Shown piece by piece: positions 1-10,212 of a stretch of DNA of 64,000 nt. Location of the stretch: positions 1,984,001 to 2,048,000 of the forward strand of contig NZ_CP030050.1 in the NCBI RefSeq assembly GCF_015291705.1, in the 5' to 3' direction. The position numbers and the translations under genes are program-made. Under the pieces are notes generated by a model, which was given only the letters and a program-made list of their open reading frames with translations, searched no databases and was not told the origin of the DNA. The DNA comes from Bradyrhizobium arachidis (GTDB taxonomy: Bacteria > Pseudomonadota > Alphaproteobacteria > Rhizobiales > Xanthobacteraceae). Every line of letters starts with the position of its first letter. The first letter of the stretch is position 1.

Positions 1-95
1 TCGTCGTCGCGCACCGGTCCGGTCTGGTTCGTTGGCAGATGCGGCTCTATCAGAGCCCATTGCTTGTCGTTGAGCCAGAACAGTCCTTTGCGCAT
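1..95 (-). mobile_element. IS5-family transposase, N-terminal part (runs off window)
   Basis: Reading the minus strand from the ATG at 95-93 gives an open frame to the window edge that begins MRKGLFWLNDKQWALIEPHLP. This is the typical N-terminus of IS5-family transposases (the 'L-x-D-x-Q-W-x-x-I-E-P-x-L-P' signature). Only about 31 residues are inside the window, so completeness cannot be judged. It marks the left side of the first metabolic block as an IS boundary. Confidence 0.75.
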
Positions 96-531
96 CGAAG
101 TCCCCCCGCGTGGAATCAACCCGCTGCGAGGGAATCAGAGTTCGCTAACTAGGTACAGACCCTAGGCTTCGAATCGACGTCTCTGCCTTACTCAACCATC
201 AACGATTACGCTTGAAAGCTTTGCCCTCATCTGCAGAATTTCGGCAACGGACGGCAACAATTGGGAAAACTCGGCTCCTGCCGCACAGTAGAATTCAACA
301 AAGAAGAGTTCCCGTTCGACAGGTGTCAGGTGGCCTTGATTGGTGTGCCGGCGAGCTTTGGGAAGAGCTTCGAATGAATGCGATGAGGGATGGCTCACCT
401 ATGTACTCTCATGAGATCGTTCATGTACAGGGCGTTGCCGGACTCAGATATCAAGCAGGTAGAAGTGCCGCCCATTTGCGAAATTCTCAATCCGGCCCGC
501 TATACGCGAGCCAGCAGAAGGATCCTGAACG
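96..531. other. Upstream region of the Rieske gene, no intact gene
   Basis: No convincing complete gene. A short stretch near 325-375 reads VALIGVPASFGKSFE on the + strand, and the last codons before 531 read CEILNPARYTRASRRIL; both look coding-like but are not in one open frame and were not identified, so this may be a decayed gene. A palindromic motif TGCAGAATTTCGGCA lies at 232-246 and resembles motifs upstream of several other genes in the window. Confidence 0.4.
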
Positions 532-1776
532 ATGATTGATCTGAAACGGGTTAGTCGGCTTCTCGAGGCCCGGGTCCCCGGATACAGCTTTCCGCAGGAA
601 TTCTACACGGATTCGGAAATATTCGAGTTCGATGTGGAGGCCATACACGCGCGCTGTTGGTTCTTCGTTGGGCTGGAGGCTGAGCTTCCCGTCCCTGGGA
701 GTTACTTGGCTACGACGATCGGGCGCTCTTCCATCGTGGTGGTTCGCGATGATAATGGAGAACTACGAGCTTTTTACAACACCTGTCGACACCGTGGTGC
801 GCAAATTTGCGAGAGCGGGTATGGCCGCAAATCCCGGCTCGTTTGCCCGTATCACCAATGGACATATCGACTGGACGGTTCATTACAGGGGGCCGGCAGG
901 ATGCAAGAGAGCTTCGATCGTAAGAGCATCCATCTGCTGCCGCTTCATGTCGAGGCGGTCGCCGGCACTATCTATGTCTGCCTTGCAGAGGAGCCGCCAC
1001 CCTTCGTCGAATTCAGAGAGAAGGTCGGGCCGATGATGGCCCCAAGTCGCCTCACCGACGTGAAGCTTGCGTATGAGGCCACGCTCGTGGAGCGGGCGAA
1101 CTGGAAGCTTGTCATGGAAAATGCAAATGAATGCTACCACTGCGCTGTGGGGCATGCGAGCCTTACGTCCTCGGCCTACCCCTTCGCAACCCGCCGAGAC
1201 ATCGATAGCTGGCGTCCGATTGCGGATGAGTTCGCGGCCCGCATGGCCGCTGCTGGAGTAGCGACGGGCCAGGCACCAGGAGAGCCGCTCAATGCTGTGG
1301 CAGGGGAGTGGTGGCGCGCGCATCGCTTTCCACTCAAGGCGGGCTGCAGCTCGCTTACGATGAATGGAAAACCTTCGGTCAGTAAACTGCTCTGCGAGCC
1401 GGAGATCGGCTGGTTTCGCTGGTCGCTAAACCCGCATGCCTATTTGCACGCGCTTTGCGATTACGTTGTTACGTTCAGTGCCATGCCGACAGCGGCGCGA
1501 GAGACCGTCGTCACCTGGAAGATATTTGTCCACAAGGATGCGCAAGAAGGCGTCGATTACACCCTCGAAGGACTCACTACGCTTTGGGCAAAAACCAATC
1601 AAGAGGATAAGGACCTTTCCGAGCTCAACCAGCGGGGCGTGAATGGCAAGGGATACCGGCCGGGTCCCTACTCGCAGGAGGCAGAGCCGATGCTCATACG
1701 TTATGCGGACTGGTATTGCGCGGAAGCTCAGAAGTATCTCGATCTTGCTGCTAACCATAAAGCCGCCGCCGCGTAG
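532..1776 (+). CDS. Rieske [2Fe-2S] oxygenase, glycine betaine/stachydrine demethylase type (oxygenase subunit)
   Basis: 414 aa. The Rieske centre is C85-x-H87 (CRHRG) with C105-x2-H108 (CPYHQW). The mononuclear iron site is in ENANECYHCAVGH, with E200, H203 and H208 in the E/D-x2-H-x4-H arrangement. Length and layout fit the alpha subunits that open N-methyl groups of quaternary amines (GbcA, stachydrine demethylase, carnitine oxygenase relatives), releasing formaldehyde. A reductase partner (GbcB type) is normally required and is not in this window. The ATG at 532 overlaps the stop of a short unrecognised upstream frame as ATGA. Placement before FolD, a dimethylglycine-dehydrogenase-like protein and PurU supports N-demethylation, but the substrate is inferred, not shown. 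Other Rieske ring-hydroxylating oxygenases remain possible. Confidence 0.85.
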   Translation: MIDLKRVSRLLEARVPGYSFPQEFYTDSEIFEFDVEAIHARCWFFVGLEAELPVPGSYLATTIGRSSIVVVRDDNGELRAFYNTCRHRGAQICESGYGRKSRLVCPYHQWTYRLDGSLQGAGRMQESFDRKSIHLLPLHVEAVAGTIYVCLAEEPPPFVEFREKVGPMMAPSRLTDVKLAYEATLVERANWKLVMENANECYHCAVGHASLTSSAYPFATRRDIDSWRPIADEFAARMAAAGVATGQAPGEPLNAVAGEWWRAHRFPLKAGCSSLTMNGKPSVSKLLCEPEIGWFRWSLNPHAYLHALCDYVVTFSAMPTAARETVVTWKIFVHKDAQEGVDYTLEGLTTLWAKTNQEDKDLSELNQRGVNGKGYRPGPYSQEAEPMLIRYADWYCAEAQKYLDLAANHKAAAA

Positions 1777-2579
1777 GAGGCGACGAGAAGCGGGGGATAG
1801 ACATGTGTGCGAGGAGCCGCACAATTCATCATTTTCGATAAACAAAGCGCCTCAGCGGTGATGGTGAATTCTGTCAACCGCTTTACGAGAGCGGAACTCA
1901 CGGAGCGGCGACCCTGGGAGGGCAGGAAGTTGCGGAGGCGAAAGCCCTTGAGCAAGCAAGGCGTCCCATGATCCAGCCGGTTCAGGCGCACGTTGCCTGA
2001 ACGTATCGGCTGCGCTCGCTTCTGTCATAGGCGCCTTAACGTGGAGAAGTCGTGCCCTGGGAGAACTCGTCGGCGATCACGTTTCAGCTCTGTGATCTTC
2101 ATTCCCGCGGCAGTGGGGAATGCCCGCGATTTCGGCGATACGATCAGGCTTGACGCAAAAGTGCGACATTCCTCCGGGGCGGTTCCCGCTCCTTAATTGA
2201 TGTCTCGACAGAATTGCTGAATAGAGAAGCGAGGGGACAGGTTCGCACGTCGCATGCGAGTCCTCGATGAAGCAGATGTGAGGGTCTCACTGCACGGAAC
2301 TGTACATCCACAATTCTTCTACAAAATCGGGAGAATGCGGACGTCCATCCGACGCACTACATAGGCGCTTCCGGACCTGAGTTGGAATTCACCGCGAAGT
2401 CCCTCTGTGATGCAGTAAATCCTTCGATTGATAAGAAAAGCTGCGAAATACTCGTCTCTGACAGGTCTATCTTGAACGCATCAATTATTGTTCGTCGCGC
2501 TCGCCGATGGCAGGCGACGAAAAATCGTGGTCGCCGCTACTGCAAGAGCGAACTCGACGCAAATCGTCAGGTATCTATC
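1777..2579. other. Intergenic region with possible coding relics
   Basis: About 800 bases without an intact gene. A + strand frame of about 50 codons ending at 2000 (TLGGQEVAEAKALEQARRP...) and another around 2030-2195 (VIFIPAAVGNARDFGDTIR...) have coding-like composition but no start, and I could not identify them. They may be remains of a gene between the oxygenase and folD. The folD frame is open upstream of its chosen start but shows no family similarity there. Confidence 0.3.
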
Positions 2580-3533
2580 ATGAATGCTATCCAAATAGAC
2601 GGAAAGGCGATCGCGGAGGCTATTCGGATTCACGTGGCCCGTGATCTGGCGTTGCTCCAAGCGGAATTCAACGTTATCCCGGGCTTGGCCGTCGTGTTGG
2701 TGGGGGAGGATCCGGCCAGTGCGGTCTACGTGAAAACGAAAGCCAAACAGGCGCAGGCCGTGGGGTTCAAGTCTCAACAATTCCTGCTGCCGAGTAACGT
2801 TGACGAGGCCGAGCTGCTGCGGCTGCTCGAGGAGCTCAACGTTAACGATACCATCGACGGCATCTTGGTTCAGCTTCCGCTGCCCGAGCACATTGACCGT
2901 TGGCGGGTCCTAGAGACCATCGATCCGGCCAAGGATGTGGACGGCTTTCATCCCTACAATGCTGGCCGATTGGCAATGGGGCGGCCAGCTCTCGCCCCTT
3001 GCACACCGCTCGGGGTTGTTCATCTCATCAAAACCGTCGTGAGTGATTTGAATGGGCTGGACGTTGTTGTCATTGGTCGCTCAAATATTGTCGGAAAACC
3101 TCTTGGACTTCTGCTTGGCGACGTCGGGTGTACCGTGACCAGCGCGCAGCTTCAGACGCGAGACCTGCCGGACCTCTGTCGAAAGGCTGACATTGTCGTC
3201 GCTGCCGCCGGCTGCGCGGGTCTGGTGCGAGGCAATTGGCTCAAGCAGGGGGCGATCGTCATAGATGTCGGCATCAATCGTGCGATGGATTCGGCCGGCA
3301 CCGCTAAGCTCGTCGGAGATGTAGCTTTCACTGAGGCGAGCAAGCGCGCAAGCTACATAACGCCAGTACCGGGCGGGGTGGGGCCGATGACTGTAGCTTA
3401 TTTGCTCGCGAACACCGTTAGCGCGGCGGTGTCGCGCCGGCGGTTGTCATTGGTGGGTAGTCATCCTGAAAGCCAACACGCTTGGCCATCGGCCTCCGAA
3501 AAAAAGGCTCGTGCAACTCAATTCGCGGAATGA
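2580..3533 (+). CDS. folD: Bifunctional methylene-THF dehydrogenase / methenyl-THF cyclohydrolase FolD
   Basis: 317 aa. Interconverts 5,10-methylene-THF, 5,10-methenyl-THF and 10-formyl-THF in the cytoplasm. Visible signatures: SAVYVKTK with the Y50-x3-K54 catalytic pair, VQLPLPEHID, the nucleotide-binding GRSNIVGKPLG, and the C-terminal PVPGGVGPMTVAYL. The frame extends upstream to 2382, but family similarity begins at MNAIQIDGKAIAEAIR, so the ATG at 2580 is chosen. The C-terminus is about 30 residues longer than usual (SRRRLSLVGSHPES...), with low-similarity sequence. Its position between the oxygenase and the GcvT-domain dehydrogenase suggests a dedicated copy for methyl-group oxidation rather than the housekeeping enzyme. 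Confidence 0.93.
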   Translation: MNAIQIDGKAIAEAIRIHVARDLALLQAEFNVIPGLAVVLVGEDPASAVYVKTKAKQAQAVGFKSQQFLLPSNVDEAELLRLLEELNVNDTIDGILVQLPLPEHIDRWRVLETIDPAKDVDGFHPYNAGRLAMGRPALAPCTPLGVVHLIKTVVSDLNGLDVVVIGRSNIVGKPLGLLLGDVGCTVTSAQLQTRDLPDLCRKADIVVAAAGCAGLVRGNWLKQGAIVIDVGINRAMDSAGTAKLVGDVAFTEASKRASYITPVPGGVGPMTVAYLLANTVSAAVSRRRLSLVGSHPESQHAWPSASEKKARATQFAE

Positions 3534-4277
3534 TCTCAAAAAGTGCGACAGGGCTGCAGTTGTCAATGGTTCTGCGGTGCCATGTTGTGCTGATTGACCT
3601 GAAGCATGCCAAATATGAGAAACATGTGTTTGCATCGGCCGGCGAAAGGCGCTCGAGATTTAGTAGGAATGTTGACGCGACTACGAGCTCTCCCGCAAAC
3701 CGGAATTCTGTAGAATTGCGTGCCATGGCTAATCAAGCCACGCGGCTAGGCGTGCGCGATGTCGAGGCGGGATGCTCCATGACCCCGCTCGCTTTTCGAG
3801 CTAACGCCGATCGGCCATCCAATCATCTGCGAAACACGAGCCGATCGTTTCCAGCCTTAGCTTGCCTCGATGTGGCCCGTGTGAATGCTATGGTGGACGA
3901 TACAAAAGCTTCACGCTTTATCGATCGTGCGCAGACTTCCTGCTCCGCGAAGCCCACATTGATGAAATTCGGATCTCGAGCTCGATAATATGGCGAACAG
4001 ATTCAACTTGCTCGTTGACCCAAGGTCACGGAAGCGAAATGCACGGAAAGGGTGGTCGATTTTGCCTGCATTTGTACGCCTTAGGCTGCGCCACCATTCG
4101 CTGGTTAGCGGGGTCCTGCGTGGCAATCGTGTCAATGCGCTCGAAATCGCGCCACTTGCTCGCGACGTGCCGCACAACCAACTTTTATGGTTAGTGCCTA
4201 TGAGCGCGTCAGCGGTGTCAACACGCTGATGCTGGCTGCCCCACACCTCCCTGTATTCATTTTTTCTGAGTCGTAGA
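3534..4277. other. Intergenic region, nothing recognised
   Basis: About 740 bases between folD and the dehydrogenase. A 168-codon + strand frame (3482-3988) runs through it but overlaps the folD end, has no recognisable domain and no good ribosome site, and was rejected. A partial copy of the recurrent motif (TGTAGAATTGCGTGCC) occurs at 3710-3725. Confidence 0.3.
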
Positions 4278-6785
4278 ATGCAAAGCAAGCTGCCGTCCCA
4301 AGCGGAATACGTCATTATCGGCGGTGGAATCATTGGTTTGTCCATCGCCTATCATCTCACTCGGCTCGGGCATCGCGATGTTCTGCTGCTCGAGCGCGAT
4401 CAACTGACCTGCGGGACCACTTGGCACGCGGCCGGCTTGGTCACTCAGCTTCGAGCGAGTGAGAACATGGCTAAACTGGCTCAGTACACCGCGGGGCTCT
4501 TCCGAGAACTTGAGGAGCTCACGGGGCAGCACACCGGATTTCGGCAATGTGGGTCGGTTACCGTCGCGGCGACGCCCGAGCGGCTGGAGGAGCTTAAGCG
4601 AGGTGCGTCAATGGGGCGTTCCTTTGGCCTCGATGTCGAGATTATCGATGCAGCTGAAGCCAAGCGACGCATGCCTTTGCTCGACGTGGCAGATGTGCTC
4701 GGCGCGGCATGGATCCCCTCCGATGGCAAGACGAATCCGGTGGATACAACGCGCGCTTTCGCGGCGGGCGCGCGGCAGGGAGGAGCGAAAATCCTGGAGC
4801 GGACTCCCGTGACGCGCGTCCTGCTCGAGGAAGGAAAAATTTCCGGTGTTCAGGCCGCGGAAGGCGTCGTGCGCGCCGAAAAGGTCGTGATCTGCGCGGG
4901 GATGTGGAGCCGGGGGTTGGCCGCCGAACTGAATTGGACGGTGCCGTTGCACGCGGCAGAACATTTTTACGTCGTGACAGAGTCCATTGCGGGTTTGTTG
5001 CCCGATACTCCCACCGTGCGCGATCTTGACGCGTGTTTCTACGCAAAAGAAGATGCCGGCAAATTGCTTGTAGGTTTCTTCGAACCGAAGGGGAAACCCT
5101 GGGGCATGGAGGGGATTCCGCGTGAGTTCAGTTTCGATTCTTTACCCGATGACTTCGAACATATCGAGCCTCACCTTTCCAATGCCTTGCGCCGCATGCC
5201 GGCGCTGGAAAATGTGGGGCTGCAGCTGAGCTTCAATGGCCCGGAGAGTTTTACGCCCGACAATAGATTCCTGTTAGGGCCTGCGCCTGATATCGATGGG
5301 CTCTATGTCGCCTCGGGCTTTAATTCGTGCGGGATCGAGTCGTCTGGCGGGGCCGGCAAGGTAATGGCTGAGTGGATGTCGACTGGTATGCCCGCCAGTG
5401 ACTACTGGGAAATGGACGTGCGGCGCGCCATGCCGTTCCAGCGCAATCGACGATATCTGCGCGATCGGACGGGCGAGGCAGTTGGGCTCCTTTACGCCTT
5501 GCATTGGCCTCACAAGTCACCGGAGACTGCTCGCAAGGTGCGCGTCTCGCCGCTGCACGATCGATTGGCAGCCGCTGGCGCGAACTTCGGCGAGGCTGCT
5601 GGGTGGGAGCGGGCCCAATGGTTTGGTGCGCCCGAGACCGCGGCGAGCGCCCACGCCACGTTCGCTCGCGACGACTGGTTCAAGGCGAGCGCGGCGGAGC
5701 ACGAGGCAACTCGTTCCGGGGTCACACTGTTTGATCAGACTTCATTCGCGCACCTGCTGGTACAAGGCCGTGATGCGCTAGCCCTTCTCCAGCGCCTCTC
5801 CACCAATGACGTTGACGTTCCGGTTGGCCGCATCGTGTACACGCCATGGCTTAACGAGCGCGGCGGCATGGAGTCCGACGTTACGATCGCACGAACCGGT
5901 GATGAGGAGTTTTTAGTAGTTACAGCGGCGGTGCAGCGCATCCGGGATCTCGCTTGGCTGCGAAAGCATGCCAAAGGTGCCGGACACGTATTCATCACCG
6001 ACGTCTCGTCGGGGTACACGTGCCTTTCCGTCATGGGCCCGCGCTCGCGCGAGCTGCTCATGCGCGTGAGTCCGGCGGATTTTTCCGATGCTGCCTTTCC
6101 TTTCGCTACGGCCCGAGAAGTCGAGATTGGCTATGGCATGGCGCTCGCTTTCCGCATGACCTTTGTGGGAGAGCTCGGGTGGGAGCTGCACGTTCCGACC
6201 GAACAGGCGCTGGGTGTCTACGATGCACTTATCGCCGCGGGAGGCGACCTCGACCTGCGCCACGCGGGTTACGTGGCGCTGAATACGTTACGTCTTGAGG
6301 CGGGTTACCGCGACTGGGGCGCGGATGTAAGTGATGAGGATTCTCCGCTCGAAGCGGGATTGGGCTTCACGGTTGCCTGGAACAAGGCTGAGAATTTCAT
6401 CGGGCGGACGGTTCTTGAGTCGCAGCGCGGGCAGGTTCCGCGCCGACGGCTTGTGCAATTGGCCGCGCCCCGGGCGGCGCCGTTGATGTTCGGATCAGAG
6501 CCTGTCTGGCGCGACGGATCGCTCGTTGGCTACCTGCGTTCCGCGGGCTTCGGCCACACCCTGGGCTGCGGTGTCGGTATGGGATATCTACGCTCGGAGC
6601 ACGGAGTGACTGCCGAATGGTTGGTCAAAGGATCCTTTGAGATAGAAATCGCGGGTGAACGGCACGCAGCCATCGCGTCCCTTCGCGCTTTCTACGACTC
6701 AAACCGCACTAGAGTAAAGGGCGAGTATCGTAAGATCGAAGACTTGGTCGCCCAAGAGCTGCTCACAGCACGCTCCGAGGGATAA
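4278..6785 (+). CDS. Dimethylglycine/sarcosine dehydrogenase-like FAD-GcvT protein
   Basis: 835 aa, the usual length of the DMGDH/SARDH family. Residues 10-360 form a DAO-type FAD domain: dinucleotide motif G15-G20 ([10 protein letters not shown]) and [11 protein letters not shown], where H50 matches the histidine that binds FAD covalently in DMGDH. A middle FAO_M-like segment is followed from about residue 430 by an aminomethyltransferase (GCV_T) fold ([17 protein letters not shown]..., [21 protein letters not shown]) and a C-terminal GCV_T_C barrel. Such proteins oxidise an N-methyl amine and pass the carbon to tetrahydrofolate as 5,10-methylene-THF, the FolD substrate. Electrons normally go to ETF, which is not encoded here. 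Exact substrate (dimethylglycine, sarcosine, N-methylproline or other) cannot be read from sequence. Confidence 0.9.
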   Translation: MQSKLPSQAEYVIIGGGIIGLSIAYHLTRLGHRDVLLLERDQLTCGTTWHAAGLVTQLRASENMAKLAQYTAGLFRELEELTGQHTGFRQCGSVTVAATPERLEELKRGASMGRSFGLDVEIIDAAEAKRRMPLLDVADVLGAAWIPSDGKTNPVDTTRAFAAGARQGGAKILERTPVTRVLLEEGKISGVQAAEGVVRAEKVVICAGMWSRGLAAELNWTVPLHAAEHFYVVTESIAGLLPDTPTVRDLDACFYAKEDAGKLLVGFFEPKGKPWGMEGIPREFSFDSLPDDFEHIEPHLSNALRRMPALENVGLQLSFNGPESFTPDNRFLLGPAPDIDGLYVASGFNSCGIESSGGAGKVMAEWMSTGMPASDYWEMDVRRAMPFQRNRRYLRDRTGEAVGLLYALHWPHKSPETARKVRVSPLHDRLAAAGANFGEAAGWERAQWFGAPETAASAHATFARDDWFKASAAEHEATRSGVTLFDQTSFAHLLVQGRDALALLQRLSTNDVDVPVGRIVYTPWLNERGGMESDVTIARTGDEEFLVVTAAVQRIRDLAWLRKHAKGAGHVFITDVSSGYTCLSVMGPRSRELLMRVSPADFSDAAFPFATAREVEIGYGMALAFRMTFVGELGWELHVPTEQALGVYDALIAAGGDLDLRHAGYVALNTLRLEAGYRDWGADVSDEDSPLEAGLGFTVAWNKAENFIGRTVLESQRGQVPRRRLVQLAAPRAAPLMFGSEPVWRDGSLVGYLRSAGFGHTLGCGVGMGYLRSEHGVTAEWLVKGSFEIEIAGERHAAIASLRAFYDSNRTRVKGEYRKIEDLVAQELLTARSEG

Positions 6786-6846
6786 CTTCCAATCCTCCTT
6801 TATTTCAACCAAGTCTACGAGAGGCCGCCGTCGGGCGGTAACCGCA

Positions 6847-7710
6847 ATGTCAGACCGCTCCATGGTCCTCGTTTTGTCCTGCCCCGATCGTCCAGGCATC
6901 GTGTCGGCGGTCTCAAGCCTTCTGTTTGAAGCTGGTTGCAATATCCTCGATGCTCAGCAGTTTGACGACACCGAGACAGGTCAATTCTTCATGCGCGTTG
7001 TCTTCGATCGCCTTGAGCAGGCTAAATCGGAGGCGGAAATCGCTGCGTCGATTGAGGAACTCGCGAAGCGGGTCGCCATGACATTCACTTTGCGGCAGAG
7101 TTCCGCAAAAAAACGTACTATGTTACTCGTTTCGAAATTCGACCATTGTCTGACGGATCTGCTTTATCGCTGGCGCATCGGCGAACTGGACATGGAAGTG
7201 ACGGCGATCGTTTCCAATCACGACCGTGAGCATCTGGCTTCCACTGATCTAGGGGGACTGCCCTTCCACCATTTTCCGGTCACCAAGCAGACGAAAATGG
7301 AGCAAGAGGCGCGAATCTGGCAGCTCGTCCAGGAGACTAACACAGACCTCGTTATCCTCGCACGCTACATGCAGGTTCTGTCCGACGGGCTATCGGCAAA
7401 GTTGTCGGGACGCTGCATCAACATCCATCACTCGTTTCTGCCAGGCTTCAAAGGGTCCAAGCCTTATCATCAGGCCCATGAGCGGGGTGTGAAATTGATC
7501 GGTGCGACAGCCCACTATGTCACCTCCGATCTCGACGAGGGCCCGATTATTGAGCAGGACGTCGAGCGGATCTCGCATCGAGATACTCCCGATGATCTCG
7601 TGCGCAAAGGGCGCGACATAGAGCGGCGGGTACTTGCCCGCGCGGTGCGCCATCATCTCGAGGATCGCGTAGTGCTCAATCGCAAGAAGACTGTCGTCTT
7701 CACCGGCTGA
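6847..7710 (+). CDS. purU: Formyltetrahydrofolate deformylase PurU
   Basis: 287 aa. Hydrolyses 10-formyl-THF to formate and free THF. An N-terminal ACT domain ([20 protein letters not shown], residues 6-80) precedes a formyltransferase fold with [13 protein letters not shown] carrying the catalytic Asn/His and [15 protein letters not shown] carrying the catalytic Asp. It lies 61 bases after the dehydrogenase on the same strand and is probably co-transcribed. In Pseudomonas and rhizobial betaine or sarcosine catabolic operons purU has the same role: it regenerates THF when methyl groups are oxidised in bulk. This supports reading 532-7710 as one C1-release pathway. Confidence 0.95.
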   Translation: MSDRSMVLVLSCPDRPGIVSAVSSLLFEAGCNILDAQQFDDTETGQFFMRVVFDRLEQAKSEAEIAASIEELAKRVAMTFTLRQSSAKKRTMLLVSKFDHCLTDLLYRWRIGELDMEVTAIVSNHDREHLASTDLGGLPFHHFPVTKQTKMEQEARIWQLVQETNTDLVILARYMQVLSDGLSAKLSGRCINIHHSFLPGFKGSKPYHQAHERGVKLIGATAHYVTSDLDEGPIIEQDVERISHRDTPDDLVRKGRDIERRVLARAVRHHLEDRVVLNRKKTVVFTG

Positions 7711-8010
7711 CCGGAGCTGTGACCGGCAAGAACCCGAGTCTATCAAGTTGCCCTTATGCTGCGCAAAACCCTTCAGATCGCCTCGTCCGAGTCGACACTC
7801 GTAAGATTGATTAGAGGCGATATAGGTCGTCTCACCTCCATTGGAATAGTACGAGAAGCGACGCTCCTCGCGTCGCGCCAGGGCCGTCACGCGGGATTTC
7901 CCCACCACGCCAACTCCATTGACACAACATTCGCTCGAAAACCTACTTCCCTCCATTCGGCAACATTCGTGTCATGTTCGTGCAAGTAGTTCATGCGTTT
8001 GAGCCTGGGA
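7711..8010. other. Intergenic region, nothing recognised
   Basis: No gene or clear signal seen between purU and the IS256 relic. Confidence 0.3.
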
Positions 8011-8220
8011 TCATGTCCCTGCGTGGTGTAGCGGAGAGCAGGTCACCCCGTTCGCCGGCTTGGGCCGGAGCCACTCGTCGTTCCGCTCGAGCAGGACGCC
8101 GGCGGGGCGGCTGATAGGGTCCTCATTGCGGAACAGGCCGACCACCTCGGTTAGTCGTTTGATCTCACCGTTGACCCGTTCGAGGGGATTGGTAACCCGT
8201 ATGAGATTTCGTGGTGCCAA
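8011..8220 (-). pseudogene. IS256-family transposase C-terminal relic
   Basis: The minus strand encodes RVTNPLERVNGEIKRLTEV followed by GLFRNED and LLERNDEWL, matching the C-terminal part of IS256-family (Transposase_mut) enzymes (NPLERLNGEIKRR...NDEW). The catalytic domain upstream is missing, so this is a fragment. It lies just before the first solute-binding cassette. Confidence 0.7.
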
Positions 8221-8337
8221 CGTTCCGCTGCGGGATTCTAAGTCGTGGCGGATGGTGTGGTGCGACGATCGAGACAGTGTCCACGGCGATAAGCAGGCGA
8301 CCGTCGGCCATCGCTCAGGGGCTCTGCGACAAGCTGG

Positions 8338-8494
8338 TTATGGCGGCATTGAACCGGACAGCTTCGGCCGAGCCTGACCGCAGAAATCCTGCAGAATCTA
8401 CGCAAGACGGTCAGGTTTTTGCATCTAAAGCCGGAGAATTGCGGAGAGTCTGAAGAGAACCCGCAATAAGATCGAAGCAGGTGCCAAGTGGGAG
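8338..8494 (+). repeat. Conserved leader, copy 1 (upstream of binding protein 1)
   Basis: This stretch is nearly the same as 25690-25818 upstream of binding protein 3; the strongest match is 8376-8485. It contains the palindrome TGCAGAATCTACGCA (8390-8404), a preceding GCAGAAATCCTGC, and a hairpin with arms ATTGCGG (8438-8444) and CCGCAAT (8461-8467). The copy ends at the ribosome site GGAGG (8491-8495) of the binding-protein gene. Conservation of untranslated sequence between paralogues points to a regulatory leader or operator region. Confidence 0.6.
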
Positions 8495-8507
8495 GAAGTT
8501 GAAGAAC

Positions 8508-10112
8508 ATGACAATCTCGCGACGCGACCTCATGAAGGCGAGCCTCGTGGCGGGAGCCGGTTTATCGATCCCTTCGGTCCTGCCGGCACAGACAGCCCCA
8601 ACCGCCACGCGGACGGTCCGCATGGTGAAGGCAAGCGACCTGCGGATCTTCGATCCGATCTTTACGACAGCTGTTATAACCCAGGACCATGGCTTGGCGG
8701 TTTACGACACGTTGTTCGCGCTCGACTCCAAGTTCATGCCGCAGCCGCAAATGGTGGGGAAGTGGGGTGTTTCCGACGACAAGAAGACCTACACGTTCGA
8801 GCTGCGCGATGGTCTGGGTTGGCACGATGGCACCCCTGTCATGGCCGCGGACTGTGTGGCCTCAATCCATCGCTGGGCTCAGATAGCGGCCGGCGGACAA
8901 CTGATCATGGAGCGGGCCAAGGATATCTCGAAGAAAGATTACAAGACTTTCACGATCGCGCTCAAGGAGCCGCTGGGGCTTCTGACCGAGATCCTCGGGA
9001 GATACTCGTCGCCGGACTTGTTCATCATGCGCGAGAAGGACGCAAAGCGGCCCCCAACCGAGCAGGTGACCGCGAACATCGGATCAGGGCCGTTCAAGTT
9101 CAACGAAGCTCTCGCCAAGCCGGGGGTCAGCTTCGCCTATGACCGCAACGAGAAATACGTGCCGCGCAGTGAACCGGCCGATGGGTTCGCCGGCGGGAAG
9201 CTCGTCAACGTGGATCGAGTCATCTGGGACAATATCGCTGATCAGCATACCGCGATAGCGGCCTTACGGCGCGGCGAGATTGATTACGTTGAGGGGCCGC
9301 CCGCCGATTTATACTCGGCGATCGAGAGCGATCCCGATCTTGCACTCCAGGTCCGAAATAAGACAGGTTCGGTCATGCACCTGCGGTTGAACTGTTTGCG
9401 GAAGCCGTTCGACAACGTGAAGGCGCGTCAGGCCATGCTTCACCTCGTCGATCAGGAGGTGTTCATGCGCGCGGCGATTGGCGATCCAAAATACTTCCAA
9501 ACCGTCACGTCGATATTCGGAAATGGCACGCCCTATTCCAACGATGAAAACACGGGATGGTACAAGAAAGGTGGCGATCCGGAAAAGGCCAAACAGCTCT
9601 TCAAGGAGGCCGGATATGCCGGCGAGAAAATTGTCATTCTCCAGCCCACGAATCTGCCCGCGTTCGACAATGCCGTGCAGCTTTTAGCGGCTGCACTGCG
9701 AAAAATAGGGATACTTGCCGAACTCGCGCCGAGCGACTGGGGCGGGGTTGTCACACGCCGCGCTAACAAGGGCTCCATAGAGAACGGTGGCTGGAACATC
9801 TTCATTACGAGCGAATCCGGTTTCTCCCGCACCGATCCGCTTGGGAACCCTGCTTTGCTCGCGAATGGCGACAGGGGCTGGTACGGCTGGCCGAGTAGCG
9901 AAGAGTACGAGGCTCTTCGAGCCAAATGGGCTGACGTCGAAACGCTCGACGAGCGCAAAGCGCTGGCCCGCCAGATGCAGCGCGTGTGGTGGGACTTCGT
10001 CGGCGACATTCTGCTGGGGCAGTATGTTTCGCCAATCGCGCGGCGCACGACGCTCGCCGGCCTGATCGAGATGCCCGCGGTTAATCCAATGTGGAACATG
10101 TACAAGACCTGA
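8508..10112 (+). CDS. ABC transporter family-5 solute-binding protein, paralogue 1
   Basis: 534 aa from the ATG at 8508 (GGAGG 12 bases upstream); the frame is open to 8481, but this start gives a proper Tat signal (SRRDLMKASLVAGAG, then PAQT) and the same length as paralogues 3 and 4. SBP_bac_5 (DppA/OppA/GsiB) fold: ADCVASIHRW, ANIGSGPFKF and the C-terminal lobe with QPTNLPAFDNA. Such periplasmic proteins capture peptides, nickel, glutathione or plant-derived amides. No permease or ATPase gene is nearby. It is very similar to paralogue 3 (25985) and more distant from 2 and 4. The serine hydrolase follows after 100 bases. Confidence 0.92.
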   Translation: MTISRRDLMKASLVAGAGLSIPSVLPAQTAPTATRTVRMVKASDLRIFDPIFTTAVITQDHGLAVYDTLFALDSKFMPQPQMVGKWGVSDDKKTYTFELRDGLGWHDGTPVMAADCVASIHRWAQIAAGGQLIMERAKDISKKDYKTFTIALKEPLGLLTEILGRYSSPDLFIMREKDAKRPPTEQVTANIGSGPFKFNEALAKPGVSFAYDRNEKYVPRSEPADGFAGGKLVNVDRVIWDNIADQHTAIAALRRGEIDYVEGPPADLYSAIESDPDLALQVRNKTGSVMHLRLNCLRKPFDNVKARQAMLHLVDQEVFMRAAIGDPKYFQTVTSIFGNGTPYSNDENTGWYKKGGDPEKAKQLFKEAGYAGEKIVILQPTNLPAFDNAVQLLAAALRKIGILAELAPSDWGGVVTRRANKGSIENGGWNIFITSESGFSRTDPLGNPALLANGDRGWYGWPSSEEYEALRAKWADVETLDERKALARQMQRVWWDFVGDILLGQYVSPIARRTTLAGLIEMPAVNPMWNMYKT

Positions 10113-10212
10113 CGACACGATTGCCGCTTGCATCCTGTGCAGGATCGACCGCCGGGCTCTTATTCAACGCTCGCACGGCCAACTATTATCGCGATTCGTA
10201 AAGGACTAAAAC

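Noticed and set aside
883..1323. Minus-strand frames of 130-150 codons opposite the Rieske and other genes
   Set aside because: Shadow frames of GC-rich coding sequence, with no domains of their own.
3482..3988. 168-codon + strand open frame after folD
   Set aside because: Overlaps the folD 3' end, no ribosome site, no recognisable domain and composition unlike neighbours.
10132..10145. Palindrome ATCCTGTGCAGGAT between binding protein 1 and the serine hydrolase
   Set aside because: Only a 6-bp arm and not present at the equivalent place in cassettes B or C; likely chance.
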